Below, one piece after another: positions 1-8,836 of a DNA stretch of 56,345 nt (the stretch's first letter is position 1; the number at the start of each line of letters is the position of its first letter). The DNA comes from Desulfobacteraceae bacterium (GTDB lineage: Bacteria; Desulfobacterota; Desulfobacteria; Desulfobacterales; JAABSP01). The notes beneath the pieces are model-generated. The model was not told the origin of the DNA and made no database searches. It was given only the letters and a program-made list of their open reading frames with translations. The translations under genes were made by a program, and so were the position numbers. Location: positions 1-56,345 of the forward strand of contig JAABSP010000032.1 in NCBI GenBank assembly GCA_011390345.1. Direction: 5' to 3'.

Positions 1-1671
1 TGCAAGGGCATACTTTGCCGTCAGGACATTTTCATGGTACTGGTTCGGGTCCAAATAATCCCGCTGGTCCCGTCCTGAAAAGATCTCCTCGCCGGCTACA
101 ACCAGAGGAACCTCTATGGGCGCATCTCCGGAATTTTTCTTCCACTTCTCCCGAATCCCCTGTGCCCATTTTCGGTTTGCGCTAAGGGACCAGTCGGTGT
201 CAGGCTCGTTTAAGAACTGACGGCTGTAATAGGGGCTGACCTCCTCCGGAAAGGTCTCGGTGTTTCGATCCTGAACCCGGTTGGGGCCGATCTTGGCCTT
301 CTCCTTCTGATGGCAGGAGGCAACAAACCGCTCCTCTAAAAAGCGCCATTCTTTGGAATCGGTGGTGAGGTTGAAGGAGTACCGGAGAAAGTTCTCCTCT
401 GCGGTGTTCTCGTCCAGGCGCCGGATCAGATAGGCGATCGCGTTGATGAACTGCTCCCGGGAGGCCACGGGCGCATAGAGGAGCACTTCTCCGGACATCT
501 CCTGGATGGCCCTGCGGATATGGTCGGCCATCCCCTCGAGCATCTCGAAGGTGAAGTATTGGGTAACGCCGTAGTGCTGAGCCAATTTGAACGCATAGGC
601 CAGCTCGAAGAGGTTGTGGGAGGCGATGCCCATATGGACCGCCCGGATGTTCTCCGGCTGCATCCCGTAATCGACCATCCGCTTGTAGTTGGCATCCACA
701 TCGAGCTTGTTGTCGTAGGGGGCCAAAGGCCAGTTGTATGTGGCCGCCTCCACCAGCTCCATCTCCATGTTCGCGCCCTTGACGATCCGGATCTTGATGG
801 GCGCGCCGCCGTCTGCCACCCGCTTTACGGCCCACTTCGTCAGCTCCTGCTGCATGGGGAAGGCGTCGGGAAGGTATGCCTGGAGCACGATGCCCGCTGC
901 ATGGTTTTTGAATTCCGGCTGATCCAGGGTTCGGATGAAGGCCTGGGCCGTGATCTCCAGATCCCGGTACTCCTCCATGTCGAGGTTGACGAACTTCTTG
1001 CTTCTCCGGCCGTCCTTATGGACAAAGGTATTATCCTCTGCGGTCCCGAAGAGGCGGGTGAGCCGCTCTTTCAGTGCCTCCACGGTCTGCTCCAGCGCGA
1101 GGCCGCTGATCTGGGAGTAGACCGTGGATATCTTCACCGAGATATATTCGATCTCGGGATTTTCCAGGTCATCTACATAGCTCTTCAGCCGGTGCTCGGC
1201 CTCCTCTTCCCCAAGCACCACCTCCCCGATGTGGTTGATGTTCATCCGCACCCCCTCGGACTTGCGCTTCCGCAGGTGCGGATAGAGGGCCTCGGCCTCA
1301 CCGGGAACCACTGCCCGGGCGCTGTCTTCGCGCATTCTTTCGATCATCTGGGGAACCGACAGCTTGGGAAAATGGCGGCCCAATGCCAGAAAGAGGCGCA
1401 TGAGAAACTGTTCGTGGAAGAGAAAAAAGGCTGGCACCCCGTACCGTCGGAGCACGAAGTTGACCTGATCCGCCACACGCTCGGGATTGTCGGCCCTAAA
1501 GCTCTGGTCGATCATCTTGGTGAGCACCACCTTGTCCATGGGGTGGCGCAGCAGGCGCATCATCTTCTTCTGGTTGCGCCTTTCCTCCCGGGTCAGCAGG
1601 TCGTTTGCCCGATCCTGCCAGCGCATGGCAAGGGAGATCGCGTCATTCAGGATATGGTCGGGGATCTTCAT
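1..1671 (-). CDS. putA: Bifunctional proline dehydrogenase / glutamate-semialdehyde dehydrogenase (N-terminal part)
   Basis: The reading frame is open from an ATG at 1671 to the window edge (557 codons, 3' end outside). The translation begins MKIPDHILNDAISLAMRW. It carries features of the FAD-dependent PRODH barrel of PutA: a FEMLEGMADHIRR stretch and AYLIRRLDENTAEENFLR, which in PutA lies at the substrate and flavin site. The last visible residues look like the linker into the aldehyde dehydrogenase domain, so a fused PutA is expected. The family oxidises proline to pyrroline-5-carboxylate and then glutamate. GAGGTG lies about 6 nt before the start. The gene begins 49 nt after livF on the same strand, so it is probably the last visible gene of the ridA-liv-putA operon. 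No DNA-binding N-terminal domain is present. That the ALDH half is intact is inferred. Confidence 0.9.
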   Translation of the reverse strand, partial: MKIPDHILNDAISLAMRWQDRANDLLTREERRNQKKMMRLLRHPMDKVVLTKMIDQSFRADNPERVADQVNFVLRRYGVPAFFLFHEQFLMRLFLALGRHFPKLSVPQMIERMREDSARAVVPGEAEALYPHLRKRKSEGVRMNINHIGEVVLGEEEAEHRLKSYVDDLENPEIEYISVKISTVYSQISGLALEQTVEALKERLTRLFGTAEDNTFVHKDGRRSKKFVNLDMEEYRDLEITAQAFIRTLDQPEFKNHAAGIVLQAYLPDAFPMQQELTKWAVKRVADGGAPIKIRIVKGANMEMELVEAATYNWPLAPYDNKLDVDANYKRMVDYGMQPENIRAVHMGIASHNLFELAYAFKLAQHYGVTQYFTFEMLEGMADHIRRAIQEMSGEVLLYAPVASREQFINAIAYLIRRLDENTAEENFLRYSFNLTTDSKEWRFLEERFVASCHQKEKAKIGPNRVQDRNTETFPEEVSPYYSRQFLNEPDTDWSLSANRKWAQGIREKWKKNSGDAPIEVPLVVAGEEIFSGRDQRDYLDPNQYHENVLTAKYALA

Positions 1672-1720
1672 GAACACCTCGTCTCGGTTTGAATTGCAGG
1701 ATTGGGTTTTAGGGGATGGA

Positions 1721-2437
1721 TCAGTCCTTTCCGCCCAGATACGCGTTGATCACCTCCGGGTTGGAGAGAAGTGCGGACGCAAAATCCTGCATCACGATCC
1801 GGCCCACCTCCATGACATAGCCCCGGTGGGCCAGTTTCAGAGCGACCCGGGCATTCTGCTCCACCAGGATCACCGTCACCCCGGTCTCGTTGATCTGGCG
1901 GATGGTGTCGAAGATGGTCTTGACCAGGATCGGGGCAAGCCCCAGACTCGGCTCGTCCAGCAGCAGAATCCTCGGGTTGCTCATGAGAGCCCGGCCGATG
2001 GCCAGCATCTGCTGCTCCCCGCCCGAAAGGGTCCCGGCAAGCTGCTGTCTCCGCTCCTGAAGCCTCGGAAAGAGTTCGTAGATCCACTTCCGGTTCGTTT
2101 CGGTCTGCTTTGGATCTTTGGCGGTAAAGGCCCCGAGGTTCAGGTTCTCCCGAACCGTGAGAGTGCCGAATACCCGCCTTCCCTCGGGGGACTGGGTGAT
2201 CCGCTCCCGCACCACCTTGTGCGCGGGCAGCCGGTGCAGCGGCTTCCCCTCCAGCAGGATCTCCCCTTCCGAGGGCTTGATGATCCCGCTCAACGTCATC
2301 AGGGTGGTCGATTTCCCCGCGCCGTTGGCCCCCAAAATGGTGACGATCTCGCCTTCGTTTACCTCGATGTCGATGCCGTGAAGGGCCTCCACATTGCCGT
2401 ATTTTACATGCAGGTTTTTGACCTCGAGCAGTGCCAT
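1721..2437 (-). CDS. livF: Branched-chain/hydrophobic amino-acid ABC transporter, ATP-binding protein LivF
   Basis: A 238-residue ABC ATPase of normal LivF length. Visible motifs are Walker A GANGAGKST near residue 36, the signature LSGGEQQMLAIGRAL near 137, and Walker B ILLLDEPSLGL. The C-terminus ends NAYLGGKD, typical of LivF. It pairs with LivG to energise import through LivH and LivM at the inner membrane. It starts 8 nt after the livG stop with a GAGGGG ribosome-binding site, so translation is probably coupled. No anomaly is seen here, unlike in neighbouring livG. Confidence 0.95.
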   Translation of the reverse strand: MALLEVKNLHVKYGNVEALHGIDIEVNEGEIVTILGANGAGKSTTLMTLSGIIKPSEGEILLEGKPLHRLPAHKVVRERITQSPEGRRVFGTLTVRENLNLGAFTAKDPKQTETNRKWIYELFPRLQERRQQLAGTLSGGEQQMLAIGRALMSNPRILLLDEPSLGLAPILVKTIFDTIRQINETGVTVILVEQNARVALKLAHRGYVMEVGRIVMQDFASALLSNPEVINAYLGGKD

Positions 2438-2445
2438 AAGCCCCT

Positions 2446-3372
2446 CTATTCCTCCTCATCCGTACCCAGATAGGCCTCGATGACCTTCGGGTTTTCCTTG
2501 ATCTCCTCGGGATTTCCCTCCGCGATCTTCCGGCCGTATTCGATCACCACCAGATGCTCGCAGGCCCGCATCACCAGCCCCATGTCATGCTCGATGAGAA
2601 TGATCGTCAGGCCCCTTTCCCGCATCTTCGCGATGAGTTGGATCAGGGCATCGGTCTCCTGCTCGTTCATGCCCCCGGCCGGCTCGTCGAGTACCAGCAT
2701 TTTCGGGCCCGTGGCCAGGGCCCGGGCGATCTCCAGCAGACGCTGATTTCCGTAGGACAGATGGCCCCTTTCCCGCATCTTCCCGATGAGGTCGATCAGG
2801 GCATCGGTCTCCTGCTCGTTCATCCCCCCGGCCGGCTCGTCGAGTACCAGCATTTTCGGGCCCGTGGCCAGGGCCCGGGCGATCTCCAGCAGACGCTGAT
2901 TTCCGTAGGACAGATTCTTGGAAAGGGATTGGGCCTCTTCCCGAAGGCCCACGAATTCGAGCTGCTCCCGAGCCAGTTCCAGCGCGTGGGCCTCCTCTTT
3001 TTTCCCGGCCGGGGTCCTGAACATCGCGCGGAATGCGCCGGTGCGCATCCGGCAGTGGCATCCGGCCAATACGTTCTCCAGCACCGACAGATTCTGAAAG
3101 AGCCGGATGGTCTGGAAGGTTCTGGCGATTCCCAGCATCACCACCTTATGGGTGCGCCACCCGGTGATCTCCTGGTCGTCGAAGAGGATCTGGCCATTGT
3201 CCGGCTTGTAGTTGCCGGTGATCAGGTTGAAGACGGTGGTCTTGCCCGCGCCGTTGGGGCCGATCAGGCCCATGACCGCGCCGCTTTGAACGTCGAAAGA
3301 GACGTTGTCCACAGCGGTCAGGCCGCCGAAGTTCTTGGTCAGTTCTTTCAGGCTGAGTATCGTGCTGCTCAC
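2446..3372 (-). CDS. livG: Amino-acid ABC transporter ATP-binding protein LivG with internal 51-residue duplication
   Basis: A LivG-family ATPase with Walker A GPNGAGKT at residues 38-45. The usual length is about 255 residues; this one has 308. The excess is a direct in-frame duplication: the signature LSYGNQRLLEIARAL, Walker B MLVLDEP and the D-loop region occur at about residues 154-203 and again at 205-254. The second copy then continues into the normal H-loop segment LTIILIEHD. The start is GTG at 3372 and overlaps the livM stop by 4 nt. The duplicated block would insert a second signature/Walker B subdomain before the switch histidine, so activity is uncertain. Apart from this the gene is intact. 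Confidence 0.93.
   Translation of the reverse strand: MSSTILSLKELTKNFGGLTAVDNVSFDVQSGAVMGLIGPNGAGKTTVFNLITGNYKPDNGQILFDDQEITGWRTHKVVMLGIARTFQTIRLFQNLSVLENVLAGCHCRMRTGAFRAMFRTPAGKKEEAHALELAREQLEFVGLREEAQSLSKNLSYGNQRLLEIARALATGPKMLVLDEPAGGMNEQETDALIDLIGKMRERGHLSYGNQRLLEIARALATGPKMLVLDEPAGGMNEQETDALIQLIAKMRERGLTIILIEHDMGLVMRACEHLVVIEYGRKIAEGNPEEIKENPKVIEAYLGTDEEE
2610..2915. repeat. Tandem duplication of 153 bp inside livG
   Basis: Two adjacent 153-bp units, 2610-2762 and 2763-2915, match at about 149 of 153 positions. The four mismatches all fall in the first 65 bp of the plus-strand unit. Two codons change in the protein (Asp/Gln and Gly/Ala) and one difference is silent. The unit is exactly 51 codons, so the frame is kept. 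There is no matching sequence beyond the unit edges. Confidence 0.97.
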
Positions 3373-4313
3373 GGGGTTGCCTCGTCGATTGGATATTTTC
3401 TCGGACGGGGCGGAATGATCCCCTGGGTCCGAAAGATCATCATAAAGACCATGGCCGCGCCGAAAAAGAGCATCCGGGCATTGGCAAATCCCCGGAAGAG
3501 TTCCGGAAGGCCGATCACCAGAAATGCCCCTAGAATCACCCCGGGAATGCTGCCGGAGCCGCCCAGGATCACGATCATGAACATCACCACCGACTCCCAG
3601 AAGGAGAAGGATTCGGGCGATACGATGGTCATCTTGGCCGCAAAGACGGTTCCGATCATCCCGGCCCAGATCGCGCCGATCACAAAGGCCGCAAGCTTGT
3701 AGTGGGCCGTGTTGATCCCGCTGCCCTCTGCTGCCACCTCATCCTCTCTCAGATAGGTGAGAGCCCGGCCGAACCGGGAGTTCTCCAGCCGGTGGAAGAG
3801 ATAGACCGTGACGGCTGCAAAGGCCCAGATGAGATAGAAGAACTGGGCCGGCTTCCGGATTCTGTAGCCGAAAATCTCGGGCCGGTCGATGCCGAAGATG
3901 CCGTTGGAGCCGCCGGTGATGCCGAATACATCGTTGATGAGCGCAATCCTCACGATCTCCACCAGGCCGATGGTGACGATCAGCAGATAATCCCCCCGGA
4001 GATGGATGATGGGCCGGGCCACGATCAGGGCAAAGAGGCCCGCGAGAAAGCCGCTCAATGGCATGGCCCACAGCACCGGAACCCCGTAGGTCGTGTTTAA
4101 GATCGCGGTGGTGTATGCGCCGACGGCGTAGAAGGCCGCATGGCCCATGTGAAACATCCCGGCGTAGCCGACGATGATGTTGAGGCTCAGGCCCAGGATC
4201 GCATAGAGCCCCACGCTGTTCAAGACATCCACCCAGTACCGGTTCAAAAAGAGCGGGGAGAGGAGCAGAAGGAGGGCAAAGCCCGCGTAGATGAGGTTTC
4301 GTTGATCTTTCAT
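3369..4313 (-). CDS. livM: Amino-acid ABC transporter permease LivM
   Basis: A 314-residue hydrophobic permease with many predicted membrane segments. It contains the conserved LivM stretch LGLSLNIIVGYAGMFHMGHA near residues 41-60 and the loop GGSGSIPGVILGAF that contacts the ATPases. With LivH it forms the inner-membrane channel for branched-chain or other hydrophobic amino acids. Its start overlaps the livH stop by 4 nt (ATGA) and its stop overlaps the livG GTG start, so the cassette is tightly coupled. Confidence 0.95.
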   Translation of the reverse strand: MKDQRNLIYAGFALLLLLSPLFLNRYWVDVLNSVGLYAILGLSLNIIVGYAGMFHMGHAAFYAVGAYTTAILNTTYGVPVLWAMPLSGFLAGLFALIVARPIIHLRGDYLLIVTIGLVEIVRIALINDVFGITGGSNGIFGIDRPEIFGYRIRKPAQFFYLIWAFAAVTVYLFHRLENSRFGRALTYLREDEVAAEGSGINTAHYKLAAFVIGAIWAGMIGTVFAAKMTIVSPESFSFWESVVMFMIVILGGSGSIPGVILGAFLVIGLPELFRGFANARMLFFGAAMVFMMIFRTQGIIPPRPRKYPIDEATP

Positions 4314-5215
4314 ATCTTTTCGGCCACCCTTTCACCCAACAGTCCCGTGGGTCGGACGATCAGGATGAGAATCAGCACCAGAAACGCGATCGCGTCCTTC
4401 CAGGCAATCGAGATGTAGGCCGCGCCCAGTGCCTCGATGACCCCCAGCAGGATGCCCCCCACCATCGCGCCCGGGATGTTGCCGATGCCGCCGAGGATCG
4501 CGGCAGTGAAGGCTTTGAGGCCGTAGATCCAGCCCATGGTGAAGTTGACCTGCCCGTAGTAGAGCCCCACCATGAGGCCGGCCGCGCCGCCCAGTGCCGG
4601 CCCGATGAAGAAGACGATCATGATCACGCCGTTGACGTCGATCCCCATGAGCTTGGCCGCTCCCTGGTCTTCAGCGGCCGCTCGGATCGCTGTGCCGATG
4701 GTCGTCTTCTGGATGAAGGTGTAGAGCGCAAGCATCATGACGACCGATGCCAGCAGCACCAGAATCCGGATCATGGGAATATGGAGGCCGAAGACGTTGA
4801 CGACCATCCGGGGGAGAATGTTCTGGGGATAGACGTGGAAGCTCGCTCCGTAGATGAGCATGATGGTGTTCTGGAAGAAGATGGACGCGCCCAGTGCCGA
4901 GACCACTGCCGACAGCCGGGGCGATTCCCGTAAAGGACGGTAGGCCACCTGATCCAGCAGAATTCCGACGATGCCGACCAGGATCATCACCATGACGGCT
5001 AAAAGCAGGATCCCGAAAAAGGGGCCCAGTTTGTCCGTCAGCGCCATGGATGTGAGAAGGGTCAGCCCCAGGTAGGAGCCGATGGTGAAGAGATCCCCGT
5101 GTGCAAAGTTGATGAGCTTCAACACCCCGTAGACCATGGTGTAGCCCAGAGCGATCAGCGCATAGATGCCGCCCACCGCCAGCCCGTTTGTCAACTGCTG
5201 AAAGAATTGTTCCAT
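4310..5215 (-). CDS. livH: Amino-acid ABC transporter permease LivH
   Basis: A 301-residue permease. The N-terminus contains GLAVGGIYALIALGYTMVYG and LINFAHGDLF, hallmarks of LivH. The conserved cytoplasmic loop AILGGIGNIPGAMVGG is present near residues 235-250. It partners LivM. The gene lies 69 nt downstream of livK, with a weak AGAGAGATT-type ribosome-binding region. Length and motif order are normal. Confidence 0.95.
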   Translation of the reverse strand: MEQFFQQLTNGLAVGGIYALIALGYTMVYGVLKLINFAHGDLFTIGSYLGLTLLTSMALTDKLGPFFGILLLAVMVMILVGIVGILLDQVAYRPLRESPRLSAVVSALGASIFFQNTIMLIYGASFHVYPQNILPRMVVNVFGLHIPMIRILVLLASVVMMLALYTFIQKTTIGTAIRAAAEDQGAAKLMGIDVNGVIMIVFFIGPALGGAAGLMVGLYYGQVNFTMGWIYGLKAFTAAILGGIGNIPGAMVGGILLGVIEALGAAYISIAWKDAIAFLVLILILIVRPTGLLGERVAEKI

Positions 5216-5284
5216 AATCTCTCTTTTGTGCGGGAGGGGAGGCCGGACCCGGGAAGAGAGCGGCCTCCCGTCGGTAAGAGGGGT

Positions 5285-6418
5285 TTACGGCTGCAGGATG
5301 AACTCTCCGTTCTCATTCACCTGATAGACCCGGTAGACTTCGCCCACCCGGTCTCCCTTGTCGTTGAAGGAGATCTTGCCGGTGAGGCCGGGGAATCCTT
5401 CCATCTCTTTATGGAGGTAGTCCGCTATCTTTTGGGTATCGGTGGAGTCGGTCTGTTTGATGGCCTCGGTCACCACCCGGAAGCCGTCTCCGGCAAGCAC
5501 CGCATAGATGGAGTTGGGGGCATGGCCGTAGGCCTTCTGGAACTTCTCGACAAAGTCCCTGGCCTCGGGGGTGTCCAGGTCTTTGGGCAGAGGAGCGCTG
5601 ACAAAATAGAATCCTTTTGCCGCGGCATTGCCCGCGATCTTGACCAGGTCCGGATGGTTGGTGGCATCTCCGCCCATAAAGGGGACATCCCAGCCCATCT
5701 CGGTCTTCTGGCGGAGCAGCAGACCCGCCTCGGGATAATAGCCGGTGAAGAAGATCGCGTCGGGGCTCGTGGCCTTCACCTTTGTAAGAATCGCATTGTA
5801 GTCCCGCTCGCCCGGTGTGATGGCCTCGAAGAAGACCACTTCAACGCCCTCCATCTCGATCAGAAGCCCCTGGGTCTCGCTGGCCAGCCCCTTGGCATAG
5901 GAGGTGTTGTCGTGGAGGATGGCGACCTTTTTGTGACCCAGTTTCTTGATGGTATTGGCCGCGACTCTTCCCTGCTCGTCATCTCTGGGGCAGGTGCGGA
6001 AGAAGTAGTCGAGCCCCTTTTCCGTCAGCCGGATCGCGGTGGAGCCGTTGGCCACCTGGATGATCTCGGACTCGTCGTAGATGTTCTGGGTCGCCTCGGT
6101 GATGGAGGAGCCGTAGGTTCCGATCACGGCCACCACGCCCTTGGTGGTGAGGCGGGTTGCGGCCAGAGATGCCTGCCGCGGGTCTCCCGAGTCATCTTCG
6201 CTGATGACCTCGACCTTTTTGCCGTTGAGGCCGCCGGCGCTGTTGATGTCCTCGGCCAGCAGGTCCAGGACCTGTTTCATCTCCTGACCTTCGCTGGCCC
6301 AGGGGCCGGTCATGGGGCCCATCAGACCGATCTTTACGGTCTCGGCCGAAAATAGAGGGGGAGAAAGCAGCAGAGAGAGCGCCAGCAGGGGAAAAAACAC
6401 AGCAATAAACTTCTTCAT
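5285..6418 (-). CDS. livK: Periplasmic amino-acid-binding protein (LivK/LivJ family)
   Basis: A 377-residue type I periplasmic binding protein. Residues 1-24 form a signal peptide (MKKF, then a leucine-rich core, then FSA) with cleavage probably before AETVKIGL. The mature protein starts with the family-typical IGLMGPMTGPWASEGQEM. It delivers substrate to LivHMGF. The ligand cannot be read from the sequence. The RidA and PutA neighbours argue for proline or a related hydrophobic amino acid, but this is inference. AAGGAGAAC precedes the ATG. Confidence 0.92.
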   Translation of the reverse strand: MKKFIAVFFPLLALSLLLSPPLFSAETVKIGLMGPMTGPWASEGQEMKQVLDLLAEDINSAGGLNGKKVEVISEDDSGDPRQASLAATRLTTKGVVAVIGTYGSSITEATQNIYDESEIIQVANGSTAIRLTEKGLDYFFRTCPRDDEQGRVAANTIKKLGHKKVAILHDNTSYAKGLASETQGLLIEMEGVEVVFFEAITPGERDYNAILTKVKATSPDAIFFTGYYPEAGLLLRQKTEMGWDVPFMGGDATNHPDLVKIAGNAAAKGFYFVSAPLPKDLDTPEARDFVEKFQKAYGHAPNSIYAVLAGDGFRVVTEAIKQTDSTDTQKIADYLHKEMEGFPGLTGKISFNDKGDRVGEVYRVYQVNENGEFILQP

Positions 6419-6498
6419 TCGATGTTCTCCTTTTCTTTAGATGTTCAGCAGTTAAGGGAAAATCCCCGTAAAATACTGAATGCTTTAGCAAAGATCGG

Positions 6499-6897
6499 CT
6501 ACGGTGTCAACGACTGATTGCATGCGGTGCATCGGATCTCGATAAGCGCGTCTTTGGGAAGGCCTCGAACCGCTACCACGGCGCGGGCCGGCCGGTGATC
6601 GGTAAAGTATTCCGCATAGATCTCGTTGAACTCCCCGAAGCGGATGATGTCGTTTAAAAAGACATCGACTGCGACCACATCGCTGAGGGTACATCCGGCC
6701 GCCTCAAGAACGGCTTTCATGTTCTTGATTGCCCTGTGGGTTTGGACCGGAAATTCGATGCTGACCATCTCCCCTGAAGAGGGGTCGAGGCCGATCTGTC
6801 CGCTCACATAGAGGAAGGGGGGGGCGACAATCGCCTGGGAATAGGGGCCGATGGCTGCAGGGGCTTTTTCTGTCTGAATGGATTTCAATGTTGTCAT
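6499..6897 (-). CDS. ridA: RidA family enamine/imine deaminase
   Basis: The chosen start is ATG at 6897 (MTTLKSIQTEKAPAAIGPYSQ, 132 residues), preceded by GGAGGG. A longer frame reaching 6972 would run through the promoter. Family motifs are IGPYSQAI, YVSGQIGLDPSSGE and the active-site region ARAVVAVRGLPKDALIEIR, with the conserved Arg and Glu. RidA hydrolyses reactive enamines and imines made during amino-acid catabolism. As the first gene of the ridA-liv-putA operon it fits protection during oxidation of imported amino acids. Confidence 0.93.
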   Translation of the reverse strand: MTTLKSIQTEKAPAAIGPYSQAIVAPPFLYVSGQIGLDPSSGEMVSIEFPVQTHRAIKNMKAVLEAAGCTLSDVVAVDVFLNDIIRFGEFNEIYAEYFTDHRPARAVVAVRGLPKDALIEIRCTACNQSLTP

Positions 6898-6942
6898 GGC
6901 AACCCTCCGGTTTGCGTTAAAAATGACTTTTAAAGCAGTTGC

Positions 6943-6972
6943 ATCATAACCGATAGGATTCCATTTTTGCAA
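6943..6972 (-). promoter_or_regulatory. Putative sigma-70 promoter of the ridA-liv-putA operon
   Basis: On the minus strand TTGCAA (6972-6967), an 18-nt spacer and TATGAT (6948-6943) lie about 45 nt before the ridA start. Four and five of six positions match the -35 and -10 consensus. This was judged by eye only. Confidence 0.5.
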
Positions 6973-7296
6973 TTCTTTTTCGAATCATCTGCGGATTCAA
7001 AAAATTGTTAGTGGGAATGGATAAGATGATGCGGTTTTTCGTTCAAAATCTGTAATAAATGGAAAGTCAACAGACAAAATTGAGAAAAACAGATCGTTAT
7101 GATACATAATCCGCTATTTCGACCAGGATAAATAACAAAACAGTAATTTATTGAACCTGAACAACAAAAATGTGATATTTAACCGGTAAAATGAATAGGA
7201 TTCATTGCGGATGGCGAGCCGATATACTGTTTTAAGTGCATGATTATATGGATATAAAAATACTCACCCTTCCTTTTTTTTAACTTTATCCAACAA
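6973..7296. other. AT-rich divergent control region between ridA and nifH
   Basis: This 300-nt stretch has no credible gene. It is clearly richer in A+T than its surroundings, as expected for a regulatory region with DNA bending. I looked for the NifA upstream element TGT-N10-ACA and found no exact match. No strong hairpin was seen. Confidence 0.6.
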
Positions 7297-7312
7297 TGGC
7301 ATCTGAATTGCA
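7297..7312 (+). promoter_or_regulatory. Sigma-54 (RpoN) promoter of the nif operon
   Basis: TGGCATCTGAATTGCA matches the -24/-12 consensus TGGCAC-N5-TTGCA with the correct spacing. The only change is C to T at the last base of the -24 box. The start site would be near 7322-7323, leaving a leader of about 85 nt before nifH. Transcription from such promoters needs an enhancer-binding activator; no gene for one is in the window. Confidence 0.85.
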
Positions 7313-7391
7313 AGCTATCCCTTACGAAGTCGGAAGAGAGAGCGGAAACATCGAATGCAGATGCATAGAACGGAAATCTAATGAAAACTAA

Positions 7392-8234
<843 letters not shown>

Positions 8235-8254
8235 TTGTTCTAACCACCAACCAA

Positions 8255-8562
8255 TAAACACTAACCACTATGCACCAAAAAGGAGAAACGACAAATGATC
8301 ATGATTCGTTCCATCGTAAGGCCCGAAAAGGTGGATGATGTGCTGGCGGCACTGATGGATGCGGTCTTTCCAGCGGTAAGTGGACAGAGTGGAGGGGGAA
8401 ATCCTATGCACCAACCACCGACCACCGACCACTAACCACTAAACACTAACCACTATGCACCAAAAAGGAGAAACGACAAATGATCATGATTCGTTCCATC
8501 GTAAGGCCCGAAAAGGTGGATGATGTGCTGGCGGCACTGATGGATGCGGTCTTTCCAGCGGT
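8255..8562. repeat. Direct repeat covering the nifI1 leader and 5' coding end
   Basis: Segment 8255-8377 (123 bp) recurs without change at 8440-8562, an offset of 185 bp. Each copy holds a CACTAACCAC-type string, the ribosome-binding site AAAAAGGAG and the first 28 codons of nifI1. Between the copies lies a 62-nt segment ending in a dense CCACCGACCACTAACCACT string. Only the second copy continues into the full gene. Confidence 0.97.
8295..8435 (+). pseudogene. Truncated 5' copy of nifI1
   Basis: An ATG with the same ribosome-binding site as nifI1 opens a 46-codon frame. Its first 28 residues equal the start of NifI1 (MIMIRSIVRPEKVDDVLAAL...). It then reads unrelated residues into the repeat string and stops at TAA 8433-8435. 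It lacks the T-loop and trimer core, so it cannot be a PII protein. If translated, it would make a short peptide just before the true nifI1 and could lower or alter its translation. This effect is inferred. Confidence 0.85.
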
Positions 8563-8836
8563 CACCAAGATATCGGTTGTCGGCAGGGGAAAGCAGCGGG
8601 GCATCAAGATCGGCGAGATCACCTATGACGAGATTCCCAAAGAGCTGCTGCTGCTGGTGGTGAAGGACGAGGACAAGGATTTCGTGATCAACACCATTAT
8701 CAAGGCGGCCAAGACCGGGGAGAAGGGCGCGTTCGGCGACGGCAAGATCTTCGTGTCGCCGGTGGAGGAGGTCTATACCATCAGCTCCGGGATACGGGAG
8801 ATGCCGGACGGCACCACAATGGAGGTGGCGATATGA
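8480..8836 (+). CDS. nifI1: PII-like nitrogenase regulator NifI1
   Basis: A 118-residue GlnB-family protein starting MIMIRSIVRPEKVDDVL. It carries VVGRGKQRGIKIGEITYDE in the T-loop region and a C-terminal GDGKIFVSPVEEVYTI block. In methanogens NifI1 and NifI2 form a complex that inhibits dinitrogenase after ammonium addition, sensing 2-oxoglutarate. Placement between nifH and nifD is diagnostic. AAAAAGGAG precedes the start, and the stop overlaps the nifI2 start (ATGA). A broken copy of its 5' end lies 185 bp upstream. Confidence 0.95.
   Translation: MIMIRSIVRPEKVDDVLAALMDAVFPAVTKISVVGRGKQRGIKIGEITYDEIPKELLLLVVKDEDKDFVINTIIKAAKTGEKGAFGDGKIFVSPVEEVYTISSGIREMPDGTTMEVAI

Noticed and set aside
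520-1692. A long plus-strand open frame opposite putA
   Set aside because: The minus strand reads a convincing PutA in the same stretch; the plus-strand product has no family features and reflects GC-rich codon bias.
6973-7296. NifA upstream activator site
   Set aside because: Every TGT in this stretch was checked for ACA ten bases on; none fits.
8380-8480. CRISPR-like array in the CACTAACCAC strings
   Set aside because: Units are short, degenerate and without regular spacers; no cas gene is nearby.
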